Source: Spirochaetales bacterium (GTDB lineage Bacteria > Spirochaetota > Spirochaetia > SZUA-6 > DRHE01). Taken from it: a stretch of 64,000 nt of DNA. Both the position numbers and the translations under genes were made by a program. The stretch spans positions 1 through 64,000 of the forward strand of contig JAUVWI010000011.1 in the NCBI GenBank assembly GCA_030604195.1, in the 5' to 3' direction. This document shows positions 28,060 to 37,301 of the stretch, piece by piece (the stretch's first letter is position 1; every line of letters starts with the position of its first letter). Below the pieces are notes generated by a model, which worked only from the letters and a program-made list of their open reading frames with translations, was not told the origin of the DNA and did no database searches.

Positions 28060-29065
28060 CAATTCGGTATTTCTCCTGCTCGGCCCTGAAGAGGGGGAGA
28101 AGGAGAAATTTATTAAAAATCTTAAAGATAAGCTTTCAGGTAAAGGTAATGAAATAGTTGAAGTACACCGCTTCTACGGCTTTGATGCTAAGATAGCCGA
28201 TATTATCTCCATTCTGCAGAATGAGACTCTTTTTTCAGAAAATCGACTGGTAATACTGAGCTATACGGAGTTAATTACCAGAAAAGAAGATATTAACCTC
28301 ATTACCGAATACTGTAGCAATCCGGCGGGTAAAGCCTGTTTTTTACTTTTATCGGAAACTATTGGAGGTGGGAGTAGAGGTGTTGACCGCCGCATTGAGA
28401 AGGCAGTGCCGAAAGATAACAAGAAAATATTCTGGGAGCTTTATGAGAATCAGAAAAGAGGCTGGATAGTTGATTTTTTCCGCCGGCAGGGTATGACTAT
28501 CTCCCCTTCCGGGTGCAATGATCTTCTGGAAATAGTTGATAATAATACCAAACAGCTCCGCCTGGAATGTGAACGATTGGTCCTCTTTTTCGGTAAGGGA
28601 GCGAAAATAGAATCAGAGGCAATAGAGAAGTATATCTATCACAGCAAAGAAGAAAATGTATTTACCTTATTCGATAAAGTGGCCCAGCGAAAGCTCGATT
28701 TTGCTCTCGAAGTTCTCCAAAATCTGCTGCTGTCGCGCGAGTGGGAAGCTCTGCAAATTTTAAGCGGGCTCTTAAGCCAGTTCAGGAAATTAGCAGCTCT
28801 AAAGAGATTGATTGCCGGGAATTATACCCCGAGTGAAGCCTTTTCCCGTTTAAGGATAAATAGTAAGCGTGTACAAAAGATATATCTGGAAAGTAATAAA
28901 AATTACCAGGCAGCAGAAATTAAAAAGATTATCATGCTGATTGCTGAATTTGAGGTTAGATTACGCTCTGTTAAGTCGAATCTTCAGGCCTTTTTGCTCA
29001 ATCTTTTCCTTTACTATGTGATTGTGCGCGGCGGGAAAGGAGCCTGGAGAGGCGGGCCAGGATAG
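28049..29065 (+). CDS. holA: DNA polymerase III delta subunit
   Basis: A 338-residue HolA, the clamp-loader subunit that opens the sliding clamp. It has the N-terminal AAA+ fold without a Walker A (FLLLGPEEGEKEKFI), the central LEIVDNNTKQLRLECERL helix and the C-terminal collar helices. ATG 28049 lies inside the end of lexA; a TTG at 28037 is an alternative. The 3' end overlaps the convergent uvrC by 68 bases. Confidence 0.9.
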   Translation: MTSNNSVFLLLGPEEGEKEKFIKNLKDKLSGKGNEIVEVHRFYGFDAKIADIISILQNETLFSENRLVILSYTELITRKEDINLITEYCSNPAGKACFLLLSETIGGGSRGVDRRIEKAVPKDNKKIFWELYENQKRGWIVDFFRRQGMTISPSGCNDLLEIVDNNTKQLRLECERLVLFFGKGAKIESEAIEKYIYHSKEENVFTLFDKVAQRKLDFALEVLQNLLLSREWEALQILSGLLSQFRKLAALKRLIAGNYTPSEAFSRLRINSKRVQKIYLESNKNYQAAEIKKIIMLIAEFEVRLRSVKSNLQAFLLNLFLYYVIVRGGKGAWRGGPG

Positions 29066-30836
29066 TTTCCGCCTGCCCGGTTTTTATTCCGGGTAGCGAG
29101 GATATCTCTTCAGCCTTTGCCGCTGCAATATTTTCCAGTGAGCCGAAATGTTTAAGAAGTAATTTGCTGCGCTGCGGGCCTATGGACTCTATTTCCTCGA
29201 GAATTGAGGTGTTTACCTTCTTATCTCTCATGGAGCGGTGGCGGGTAGTGGCAAAACGATGCGACTCATCCCTTACCCTCTGGAGCAGGCGCAAGGCTGG
29301 TGATGATGGCTCAAGAATAAGCGGTTCAGGATTTTGCGGCAGAAAGATCTGTTCTTCTCTCTTGGCCAGTCCGGCAACAGGGATTGAGGAGAGCCCTAAG
29401 GCGCTTAAAATGGATAAAGCTGCATTAAGCTGCCCTCTACCGCCGTCTATCAGAATAAGATCAGGCTTTTGCTGATTTTCATTCAGCAAACGGCTGTAAC
29501 GTCTGGCTATTACCTCTTTTATAGCCTGGTAATCATCAATTTTCCCCTTCAGGCTCCTGATGTTGAATTGCCGATAACCGCTTTTATGAGGCAACCCGTG
29601 GAGAAAAGTAACCATGGAGGCAACCGTATCTCTGCCCTCAAGATGGGCTATGTCAAAGCCCTCTATTTTATTCGGCACAGCGGGCAAGAGTAGGGATTTC
29701 TGCAAAGCTTTCAGAGGCTGCCGCCGGCTATTCCGGTCAGAGTTTAATTTTTCTATAGCCGCGCCTTGTGCCATGGCAACCAGGCGCGCATTTCTGCCCT
29801 TCTGCGGGTAAAGCATTTTAATTTTTTTTCCGGTCAGCCGTGCCAGGAATTCAGTGTAAAGCCTGCTGTCAATTTTTTTCGGTAAATAGATAGTTCCGGG
29901 CCGTTTTTCCATATTACTGTAATACCCGGTTAAGAAATTGAGCAGGAGTTCCGAGTCAGGGGAATAATCCTCAAATAGGAAAATTTCCCTGCCAACCAGT
30001 TTACCACCTCGTATTTGCAGGATTACACCGCAGGCCAGGTAATCTCTGCTTGAGAAACCAATGTAATCCCTCTCTTCGCCTATAAAATCGACCACCTTCT
30101 GTTCGGCGGAAAGTTCTTCTATTGCCAGGATCCGGTCCCTGTATTTACCCGCTTTTTCAAAATCGAGATTTCCGGCAGCCTGGCGCATGGCTGCGTTCAG
30201 TTCCCGAATCAATTTTTCAGTTTTGCCGGAAAGCAGCAGCTGCACCCTTTCCACCTGCTTTAAATAATCCTCTCTGCTTATTTTTCCGCAGCAGGGGGCG
30301 CTGCAGCGGTTGATATGATAATTCAAACAGGGATTGGGCTTAATTTTCAATTTACCCTTGCATTTTCGCAAAGGGAAAAGCTGGTCAATCAGATTCAGGT
30401 AGAGGTCTATCTGGTTAACCCGGGGGAAGGGGCCGTAATATTTTGAGCCGTCAAAGGTGATTGTCCGGGTCCTGAATACCCTGGGATAATCTTCGGCAGT
30501 CAATTTAATAACCGGGTAGGTTTTTCCATCTTTCAAATTGATATTGTATTTAGGTTTCCAGCGCTTTATAAGATTATTCTCCAGCAGCAGGGCTTCACAC
30601 TCATTTTTGGTGATGATCGTTTCAATATCATATATCCGGCTTTGAAGATGGCGGGTTTTAAGATCTTTAGTGGTGTTAAAGTAGGAGCGAATCCGTTTTT
30701 TCAGGCTTTTCGCCTTGCCGATGTAGATAATCTTATTGCGGGCATTTTTCATAAGATAAACGCCGGGCTGGTCCGGCAGCTCTATGATAAGGGAAGCAAG
30801 ATTTGACTTAACTACTGGATTGCTCTTTACTATCAT
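28998..30836 (-). CDS. uvrC: UvrABC excinuclease subunit C
   Basis: A 612-residue nucleotide-excision-repair nuclease. The N-terminal GIY-YIG domain reads PGVYLMKNARNKIIYIGKA (about 23-45); a Cys-rich stretch (CSAPCCGKIS) and UVR motif follow (about 200-235); the RNase H-like 5' incision domain has FDIAHLEGRDTV with its catalytic Asp; the tail holds two helix-hairpin-helix motifs (IESIGPQRSKLLLKHFGS, LPGIKTGQAE). Head-to-head with the LamG gene and tail-to-tail with holA. The adjacent lexA suggests DNA-damage functions are grouped here. Confidence 0.97.
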   Translation of the reverse strand: MIVKSNPVVKSNLASLIIELPDQPGVYLMKNARNKIIYIGKAKSLKKRIRSYFNTTKDLKTRHLQSRIYDIETIITKNECEALLLENNLIKRWKPKYNINLKDGKTYPVIKLTAEDYPRVFRTRTITFDGSKYYGPFPRVNQIDLYLNLIDQLFPLRKCKGKLKIKPNPCLNYHINRCSAPCCGKISREDYLKQVERVQLLLSGKTEKLIRELNAAMRQAAGNLDFEKAGKYRDRILAIEELSAEQKVVDFIGEERDYIGFSSRDYLACGVILQIRGGKLVGREIFLFEDYSPDSELLLNFLTGYYSNMEKRPGTIYLPKKIDSRLYTEFLARLTGKKIKMLYPQKGRNARLVAMAQGAAIEKLNSDRNSRRQPLKALQKSLLLPAVPNKIEGFDIAHLEGRDTVASMVTFLHGLPHKSGYRQFNIRSLKGKIDDYQAIKEVIARRYSRLLNENQQKPDLILIDGGRGQLNAALSILSALGLSSIPVAGLAKREEQIFLPQNPEPLILEPSSPALRLLQRVRDESHRFATTRHRSMRDKKVNTSILEEIESIGPQRSKLLLKHFGSLENIAAAKAEEISSLPGIKTGQAETILARLSRLLSRRAQSHSKGKD

Positions 30837-30877
30837 GTTAATTTATTGGTATTCCGATTATAATTTATAGAAGAATC

Positions 30878-32383
30878 ATGAAAAAAGGAATGAAATTAAT
30901 AACTCTGTTAATTGTTTTTTCACTTTTCCTGCTTGCCCCGGCTTTTACCCAGGAAAAAACCATAACCCTGGGCAGGGGGGATAACTGGCAGGATCTGATT
31001 ACCCGGGAGTATCTGGATTATAAATCAGGGCGCTGGGGCAATCTCGACTTGGTTTTAGAGGATTTTGAGTACCAGCCGTCTGACAAAACCGACTTGCTGC
31101 TCCATTTTAATAACTGCCCGGTTGCAGATGGAGCCGGATTTTATAACGTCAAGGAAAATAAAAATAATATTATCCTTTCCGAAGAGGTTAAGCGCTACGG
31201 ACGGGCCGGCGGCGGTTTTACCGGCAGGGATCAGGGTATAACTCTGTCCCCCCTGCAGGGAGCGCTCTTTAAAGAGGGTAACTTGTGGGATGATTTCACC
31301 ATTGAATTTTGGCTTTATCCTATGATGCTCAATGATGGCGAAATTATAATCTCCTGGGAAGGGTTTGAATGGGGCGCCGACAGGCAGCGGCCCCAGTCCA
31401 TGAGAGTAGTTGTGCGCAACAGGAAGCTTCACTGGGAATTTGATAATTTTTTTGTTTCCGCCGACCGGAAGCATTTTTCTTATAACCTTTCAGGTATTAC
31501 CCGTATGCTGCCGAAAATCTGGCATCATCATTTGCTGCGCTTCGATAGCTCCAGCGGCATGGTTGAATATCTGGTTGATGGAATCCCGGAGGTGGTTTTA
31601 TATACTACTGAAAAAGGTGGGAACCGGGGTGATATAGCCCTTCCCCATATCGGGCGGGGCAGTGATGGGCTTTTTACCATAGGGAAAAATTATACCGGAT
31701 TTCTGGATGAACTGCGAATATCCAGAGAGTTCGTAAAAAATGCGGGATTAACACGCTATCGCTCTTTTTCCGGCAGGGCTCTAAGCCGGGTCTTTGATCT
31801 GGAATATACCGGAACCAGGATAAAGCGTATTGAATCGATTTTTCAAAAGCCGGGAAGCTCGGCGGTCAATTTCTATTATAGGGCCTCAGACTATTTTGAA
31901 AGGCAGAACAGGCTGGAAACTCCCTGGCAGCAGTTTGAGCCGGGTTCAGAATTAAGCGGGGTCAAGGGTAGATACATTCAGGTTATGGTTGAGCTTTTTC
32001 CCGATGGCTCAAAAGAAGTGACACCGGAGGTCTCAGATATCAGGTTGATTTATGAACCCGATCTTCCTCCCGCTCCTCCCGCCGGGTTGCATGGCGTTGC
32101 CGGTAATGGCAAAGCAACCCTGTACTGGAAGAGTGTCTATGAGGAGGATGTCAGTGGCTACCTGGTTTATTATGGTGATTCTCCGGGCCATTACCTGGGT
32201 GAGGGAAGTGATCAGGGAGAATCGCCCATTGATGCCGGAGATGTAACCCGGCTGGAGATTACCGGGCTTGAGAATAACCGGATTTACTACTTCACTGTTG
32301 TGGCATACGATTCTACAGAACCGCCCCATAGAAGTCTCTTCTCACAGGAAATAAGCTTGAGGCCCTCCTGGTTATTTAAATGA
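30878..32383 (+). CDS. secreted LamG-like and fibronectin type III protein
   Basis: A 501-residue exported protein. A signal peptide (about 1-25, ending APAFTQ) precedes a LamG/concanavalin-type domain (about 60-300, with FTIEFWLYPMMLNDGEII and GFLDELRISREF), then a beta region and a fibronectin type III domain (about 395-490, opening PPAPPAGLHGVAGNGKATL). Such proteins bind carbohydrate or protein partners outside the cell. It overlaps the next TPR gene by ATGA, so a functional link with that protein is likely. Confidence 0.85.
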   Translation: MKKGMKLITLLIVFSLFLLAPAFTQEKTITLGRGDNWQDLITREYLDYKSGRWGNLDLVLEDFEYQPSDKTDLLLHFNNCPVADGAGFYNVKENKNNIILSEEVKRYGRAGGGFTGRDQGITLSPLQGALFKEGNLWDDFTIEFWLYPMMLNDGEIIISWEGFEWGADRQRPQSMRVVVRNRKLHWEFDNFFVSADRKHFSYNLSGITRMLPKIWHHHLLRFDSSSGMVEYLVDGIPEVVLYTTEKGGNRGDIALPHIGRGSDGLFTIGKNYTGFLDELRISREFVKNAGLTRYRSFSGRALSRVFDLEYTGTRIKRIESIFQKPGSSAVNFYYRASDYFERQNRLETPWQQFEPGSELSGVKGRYIQVMVELFPDGSKEVTPEVSDIRLIYEPDLPPAPPAGLHGVAGNGKATLYWKSVYEEDVSGYLVYYGDSPGHYLGEGSDQGESPIDAGDVTRLEITGLENNRIYYFTVVAYDSTEPPHRSLFSQEISLRPSWLFK

Positions 32384-35334
32384 AATCAATGACCCAACAG
32401 GAAATTCTAATCAGGGCCAAAACGGCTTTTCGCATGGGTGATTACCAGGAAGTGGAGAAGCTGCTTGGTAAGATACTAAAGCAAACCCCTGGTTTTCTGG
32501 CCGGGCAGAATTTTTTAGGCAGTGTATATGACCGGCTGGGCCGGTATGACCAGGCTATTGAACAGTTCCGGCAGGTTATTGCAGTAGAAAAGGATTATAC
32601 TGAAGCACACAATAATCTCGGAGTAACCTTGAAGAATGTGGGGCGTTTTGAAGAAGCGATATCAGCCTTTAAAAAAGCCCTGGCCCTGGATCCGGAAAGG
32701 GCGGATATTCATTATAATCTGGGCAATGTCTATAAAAGAGTGGAAGATTATTCCCGTGCTATCGAGGAGTTCAGCAAAGCAAGAGAGCTGAATCCTGATT
32801 TTGTGCCCACCTATAATAACCTGGGAACGATCTATGAAAAGCTGGGCAGGTATGATGATGCTGTCAGGATTTACCGGTTGGGGTTACAGATCGATGAAAA
32901 TCAAGCCAAAATACACTATAACCTGGGCATAGTATTGGAGAAAGCCGGAAAACTTTCTGAGGCTAAATTAGAGCTTAAGAGCGCCGTTAAACTCGACCCA
33001 GGTTGGGTTGATGGCTATAATAATCTGGGTGTGGTGCTTCAGGAACTGGGTGAACATCGGGAAGCTATCGATGTTTTTAAAAAAATCCAGAAATTGGAGC
33101 CTGATAATATCCAGGCCTGCAATAATTTAGGGGTGGTATACAGCCGTTTAAACAGAAATGATGAGGCAATTCAATGCTACCGGGATGTATTACAGATAAA
33201 CCCCACTTATACTCTGGCAGTTGCCAACCTGGGCTCTCTGCTGCAGGAGAATAAGCTCTATTCTGAAGCGCTCTCTGAGTATGAAAAGCTGGTAAAGCTG
33301 GAACCGGAAGACCTTGAGGCCCGGTATAATTTCGGCAGCTCCCTTTTATATCTGGAAAGATATGAGGAAGCCGCAGAGCAGTTCAAAGAGATCCTCAAAC
33401 GGGATCAGCGCCATAGCAAGAGCCTGAGGGCTTTAGGCAAAGCGAATCACCTGCTGGGGAAAGCATCGCAGGCGGAAGAGTGCTATCGGAAACTTTCAGA
33501 GGTGTGTCCCGATAATATGGAGCACCGCTTTGATCTGGCGGTATTGGCAAAAGAGAGAAAAGATTACCAGCAGGCTGAGCAGGAAATAAAGGGCTATCTC
33601 GATAAAGATCCGCAAAATGAGCAGGCCAGGCTGCTTCTGGGCGAGATATATTTTGAACAATCATTGATGAAACATGCGGCCCAGATTTTCCAGGATATCC
33701 TGGATGAGAATCCGGAAAGTATAGAGGCCCACTATTACCTTTCACGAATATATCGCCAGGAGGGGGAAGTCGAAAAGGCCATGGCCTCACTGGAGCAGGT
33801 TATGACCCTGCAGGGAAGCGGCGAAAAGGGGGGTGATCTTGATAAATTTCGAGATACCCTTGAGCTTTATGAAGAAGCTATTGCCCAGTATAAGCCGCAG
33901 GTCAAGGAGGAATGGCGAAGGAGCCGTAAGAATCTTCAGGCCTATTCATTTGATACCGGGGAAAAAGAGGAAGAAGAATTTGAGTTCGACTCCCTGATAT
34001 TGGATGCAGCCGGGCAGTTGGAAGAGGATGCGGTTCCGATTATCAATATTGGTGACAGGGAGCCGGTTCTGGCTATTGAAGAAGAGGAGGAAATTCTTAA
34101 ACTGGAGGATACTGAAGAGGAGTGGGAAGAAGATGAGAGTTCGGTTGATCTTGAGGATAATCGCCCGCCTTCCCTGATTAACCTGCTAAGTGAACAGGAT
34201 CTTTATGGAGACAGGGGGGCGGCGGTTCCGCGTCGGGAGCCCGCTCAACACCCGGGGGCACGGGAAGCTTCGGGGGGAGGGGCTAATGATGTTGCCGGTG
34301 AGGGCGGTGAGACCGGGGAAGAAGTTCCAGGTGGGGCTGCAGGAGCAGGGAAAAGCGGGTTAACCCCCGGGGGCGAATCCGTAATCGCTGAGTCACTTAA
34401 AGAATCGGTAAAAGCGCAGCAGCAGTTGGTAAAAAGCCTGAGCAGAAGGTCCCCGGAATATATACTTCCCATTCCAATGCCTGCACCGTCAATGGTGCAA
34501 CAGCCGCCAATGGTGCAACAGCCGCCGGCTGCAACCTACCCTGTATTTGTGCCGCCTGTACCGCCGCCTGAAAGCTATCCTGCATTTGTGGGGCCCCCTC
34601 TTCCCACTGGAGCTGGAGCGGCTCAGGAACAGCCCAACATGCCCCGCTTTGCCCGTGATGAGGCAGAGGAAAGCGAAGAGTCGATTGAGGGCAGGGGAAT
34701 GGAGCTGCCTGAGAGCCATAAAGAAGAAGGAAAAGGTAAGGAAAGGCGCCAGGCGGAAAGGCGAAGGGTTGAGCAGCGCAGCCAGGAGCGGCGGGGCATA
34801 GGGGGCGAATCAGAATATTTACAGGGCGGGGGTAAGGAACGGCGAAAAGCTGCAAGGCGCGCTGAAGAAAGAAGGCAGGAGGATCGCCGTAAGGGAGAGC
34901 GGCGGCAAACAGGAAAAGGCGAGGGAAGCGCACGGCAGGAATTGAAAGATTATCTTGCCGGAGTGCGTAAAAAACTGGCAGAGAAGGAAAAAGAACTGGA
35001 TGCTGAAAACCCGGTGAAGCTTCTTGATTATCTTGAAAAACTCACCGATTATCTACCGGAGAGCAAGAAAAGCGATTTTCAGCAGAGTGATGCCCGTCTT
35101 AAAATGGAATATCTGAAATCAAGGCTTGCCGGTAAAGAGGGATTGAAAAAGCGAATAGATAGAGATAAACTGCCGGTATCTTCAAGAAAAAAGGATAGTG
35201 CTGTGGCAAGCGGTGAAAATATCAGGAAAACTTTTATTTTTTTAAGGGATTTAACAGCTTTTCATCCGGATCATGGCATTGGTAAGGCAATAGGCAAGAA
35301 GCTGGAAGCTATTATATCCAGAATCAGGAGCTGA
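32380..35334 (+). CDS. large TPR-repeat protein with charged tail
   Basis: A 984-residue protein. Residues about 5-510 form about 14 tetratricopeptide repeats with the standard pattern (for example AHNNLGVTLKNVGRFEEAI, YNNLGTIYEKLGRYDDAV). An acidic region (about 525-600), a Pro-rich low-complexity stretch with a repeated MVQQPP (about 698-740) and an Arg/Glu-rich segment (about 787-845, ERRQAERR type) follow, then a helical end. No signal peptide was seen, so it is probably cytoplasmic, perhaps a scaffold. The order secreted binder, TPR scaffold, HDOD and hydrolase is tightly spaced, suggesting one operon. Confidence 0.88.
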   Translation: MKSMTQQEILIRAKTAFRMGDYQEVEKLLGKILKQTPGFLAGQNFLGSVYDRLGRYDQAIEQFRQVIAVEKDYTEAHNNLGVTLKNVGRFEEAISAFKKALALDPERADIHYNLGNVYKRVEDYSRAIEEFSKARELNPDFVPTYNNLGTIYEKLGRYDDAVRIYRLGLQIDENQAKIHYNLGIVLEKAGKLSEAKLELKSAVKLDPGWVDGYNNLGVVLQELGEHREAIDVFKKIQKLEPDNIQACNNLGVVYSRLNRNDEAIQCYRDVLQINPTYTLAVANLGSLLQENKLYSEALSEYEKLVKLEPEDLEARYNFGSSLLYLERYEEAAEQFKEILKRDQRHSKSLRALGKANHLLGKASQAEECYRKLSEVCPDNMEHRFDLAVLAKERKDYQQAEQEIKGYLDKDPQNEQARLLLGEIYFEQSLMKHAAQIFQDILDENPESIEAHYYLSRIYRQEGEVEKAMASLEQVMTLQGSGEKGGDLDKFRDTLELYEEAIAQYKPQVKEEWRRSRKNLQAYSFDTGEKEEEEFEFDSLILDAAGQLEEDAVPIINIGDREPVLAIEEEEEILKLEDTEEEWEEDESSVDLEDNRPPSLINLLSEQDLYGDRGAAVPRREPAQHPGAREASGGGANDVAGEGGETGEEVPGGAAGAGKSGLTPGGESVIAESLKESVKAQQQLVKSLSRRSPEYILPIPMPAPSMVQQPPMVQQPPAATYPVFVPPVPPPESYPAFVGPPLPTGAGAAQEQPNMPRFARDEAEESEESIEGRGMELPESHKEEGKGKERRQAERRRVEQRSQERRGIGGESEYLQGGGKERRKAARRAEERRQEDRRKGERRQTGKGEGSARQELKDYLAGVRKKLAEKEKELDAENPVKLLDYLEKLTDYLPESKKSDFQQSDARLKMEYLKSRLAGKEGLKKRIDRDKLPVSSRKKDSAVASGENIRKTFIFLRDLTAFHPDHGIGKAIGKKLEAIISRIRS

Positions 35335-35342
35335 AGGGAGCT

Positions 35343-36212
35343 ATGGAAAAAGAAAAAGCAATAAAGATTATTGAGAACTATATTGGTAGAATGCCTTCTA
35401 TGCCCACTACTGTGGCAAAGGTTTTAAAGATATGTAACGACCCCCAGACATCCCCCGCTGATCTAAACCAGGTTATCAGTCTGGATCCGGTATTAATGGG
35501 CAAGGTAATGCGTTTGATCAACTCAGCGTACTACTCTCTGCCCAACCAGATAACCTCTTTAGTCAGAGCAATAATAATGCTGGGCCTTAATACGGTAAAA
35601 AACCTGGCCTTGAGCACCGCGGTACTGGGAAGCCTGGGGAAAGGCAGCGATTTCCAGGCCCTGAATATGGAGGGTTTCTGGAGACATTCTATTTGTGTCG
35701 GGGTTACGGCTAAATTAATTGCCAGGCACAGAAGGGTAGATGTAAAACTGCGTGATGAATATTTTATAGCCGGTTTGCTGCATGATCTTGGTAAAATTCC
35801 CTTAAACAACAGATTTGCCGATTCATATATAGAGACCATCGCGGTTACTGACCGGGAACATCTTCCCCTTTACCAGGCTGAGGAGAAGGTAATGGGCCTG
35901 AACCATGAGCAAGCGGGAAAGCTGATTGTAGAAAGCTGGAAGCTCGGACGGGATATAATTGATGTGGTTTCTTTCCATCATAACCGGGAAATCTATGCCG
36001 GAGATAACCTGGAGCTGGTAAATACTATTACCATAGCAAATTATTTTGCCAATACTTATGAAATCGGTTTTTCCGGAGACCGTTATCCCGAAGAATTGCC
36101 GCCGGATCTTATGGCGGATTTGGGGATCGACTGGGATTTTCTGGAGGGATTGGAGGATTCTGTGAACGCGGAAATAGAAAAGGCCCAGATTTTTCTGCAG
36201 GTTTCCGATTAA
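35343..36212 (+). CDS. HDOD-domain protein
   Basis: A 289-residue HDOD protein (HD-related output domain found in bacterial signalling). It begins with PSMPTTVAKVLKICNDP and has SLDPVLMGKVMRLINSAYYS and LNTVKNLALSTAVL. HDOD domains usually lack the HD catalytic pair; here GLLHDLGKIPL and GLNHEQAG echo the HD fold, so residual activity is not excluded. A GGGAG ribosome-binding site precedes ATG; the next gene starts on its stop (TAATG). Confidence 0.9.
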   Translation: MEKEKAIKIIENYIGRMPSMPTTVAKVLKICNDPQTSPADLNQVISLDPVLMGKVMRLINSAYYSLPNQITSLVRAIIMLGLNTVKNLALSTAVLGSLGKGSDFQALNMEGFWRHSICVGVTAKLIARHRRVDVKLRDEYFIAGLLHDLGKIPLNNRFADSYIETIAVTDREHLPLYQAEEKVMGLNHEQAGKLIVESWKLGRDIIDVVSFHHNREIYAGDNLELVNTITIANYFANTYEIGFSGDRYPEELPPDLMADLGIDWDFLEGLEDSVNAEIEKAQIFLQVSD

Positions 36213-37153
36213 TGGCTGACAGGAAAGGTGATATCCGCTTAAGGTTCTGGGGTGTAAGAGGTTCTATTCCCTGTCCTGGGCCGGAAACAGTTAAATATGG
36301 TGGTAATACTGCCTGCCTGGAGCTGCGTTTCGGGGAAGAGGAGCGGCTGATCATAATAGATGCCGGTTCAGGAATAAGAGAGCTCGGCAACTACCTTATG
36401 AAGCATGACCTGCCCGGGGGAGCTATCAAAACAAAGATATATCTTACCCATACCCACTGGGACCATATTATGGGATTTCCCTTTTTCACGCCCAATTTCA
36501 TTCCCGGTTCCGAGATCGAGATATATGGTCCGGTGAGTTATGAGGATGATACGCTTGATAAGGTAGTTGGCGGACAGCTCAGCTACCGCTATTTTCCGGT
36601 TAGACAGAGTGAGCTGGCCGCTGAGATTCAATATTTCAATTTGAAAGAGGGCTCCTTTGATCTGGGGGATGGTCTCTGGGTCATTACAAAATTCATGAAT
36701 CATCCGATCCTGGTTCTGGGATACCGTTTCCAGTATAAGGGCAAGGTTATCTGTACCGCTTATGATACTGAACCCTTCAGGAATGTATTCGCTCAAAGCC
36801 CTGACTCGCCTGGTTATGATGAAGAGGCGGTTCGTGAAGGGGAGCTGGCGGCTCAGGAGGAGAATGAAAAGGTATTACAGTTTATATCCGGAGCCGATGT
36901 GCTGATTTATGACAGCCAGTATACACAGGCGGAGTACCTTTCTTCCAGGTTGGGCTGGGGGCACTCTTCTTTTGAATATGCCATAAACAGCGCCCACAAG
37001 GCAGGGGTAAAGAAACTGCTGCTCTTTCATCATGATCCCTTAAGGAGCGATCAGGAATTGGATGATTTGTATGAAAAGTACAATTCAATTGTAGAGGGCA
37101 GAACAGATTTAAAGATCGAGATTGCCCGTGAGGGAATGGAGGTGGAAATTTAA
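36212..37153 (+). CDS. metallo-beta-lactamase-fold hydrolase
   Basis: A 313-residue MBL-fold enzyme. The HxHxDH metal motif is HTHWDH (about 78-83), after GSIPCPGP and IIDAGSGIREL, a pattern of the family annotated as MBL-fold phosphodiesterase or RNase Z-like. Later ligands appear in FMNHPI, CTAYDTEP and HHDP. The substrate is unknown; tight coupling to the HDOD gene suggests a signalling nucleotide, but that is only inference. Confidence 0.88.
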   Translation: MADRKGDIRLRFWGVRGSIPCPGPETVKYGGNTACLELRFGEEERLIIIDAGSGIRELGNYLMKHDLPGGAIKTKIYLTHTHWDHIMGFPFFTPNFIPGSEIEIYGPVSYEDDTLDKVVGGQLSYRYFPVRQSELAAEIQYFNLKEGSFDLGDGLWVITKFMNHPILVLGYRFQYKGKVICTAYDTEPFRNVFAQSPDSPGYDEEAVREGELAAQEENEKVLQFISGADVLIYDSQYTQAEYLSSRLGWGHSSFEYAINSAHKAGVKKLLLFHHDPLRSDQELDDLYEKYNSIVEGRTDLKIEIAREGMEVEI

Positions 37154-37161
37154 CGCAGTCA

Positions 37162-37190
37162 TTGCGAAGAATCACAGATATTGTTAGAAT
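37162..37190 (+). promoter_or_regulatory. promoter of tRNA-Ala
   Basis: TTGCGA (37162-37167) and TAGAAT (37185-37190) with a 17-base spacer, 16 bases before the tRNA 5' end. Confidence 0.5.
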
Positions 37191-37206
37191 GGCTGCGGTA
37201 ACTATC

Positions 37207-37279
37207 GGGGGATTAGCTCAGGTGGTAGAGCGATAGGTTCGCAATCTATAGGCCAGGGGTTCGAGTCCCCTATCCTCCA
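37207..37279 (+). tRNA. tRNA-Ala (anticodon CGC)
   Basis: A 73-base tRNA. The acceptor stem GGGGGAT pairs with ATCCTCC and contains the G3-U70 pair that marks alanine tRNA. The anticodon loop is TTCGCAA (anticodon CGC, codon GCG) on stem ATAGG/TCTAT, and the T loop is GTTCGAGTC. CCA is not encoded. Confidence 0.96.
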
Positions 37280-37301
37280 TTATCTATACGGATTAAAGAG
37301 T

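Noticed and set aside
33395-34933. Open frames opposite the TPR gene, one with a Pro-rich product
   Set aside because: Low-complexity shadow of the Gly/Pro/Arg-rich part of the TPR protein.
37154-37200. Second copy of the CATTGCGA palindrome before tRNA-Ala
   Set aside because: Only the left half matches; the stretch is better explained as the tRNA promoter.
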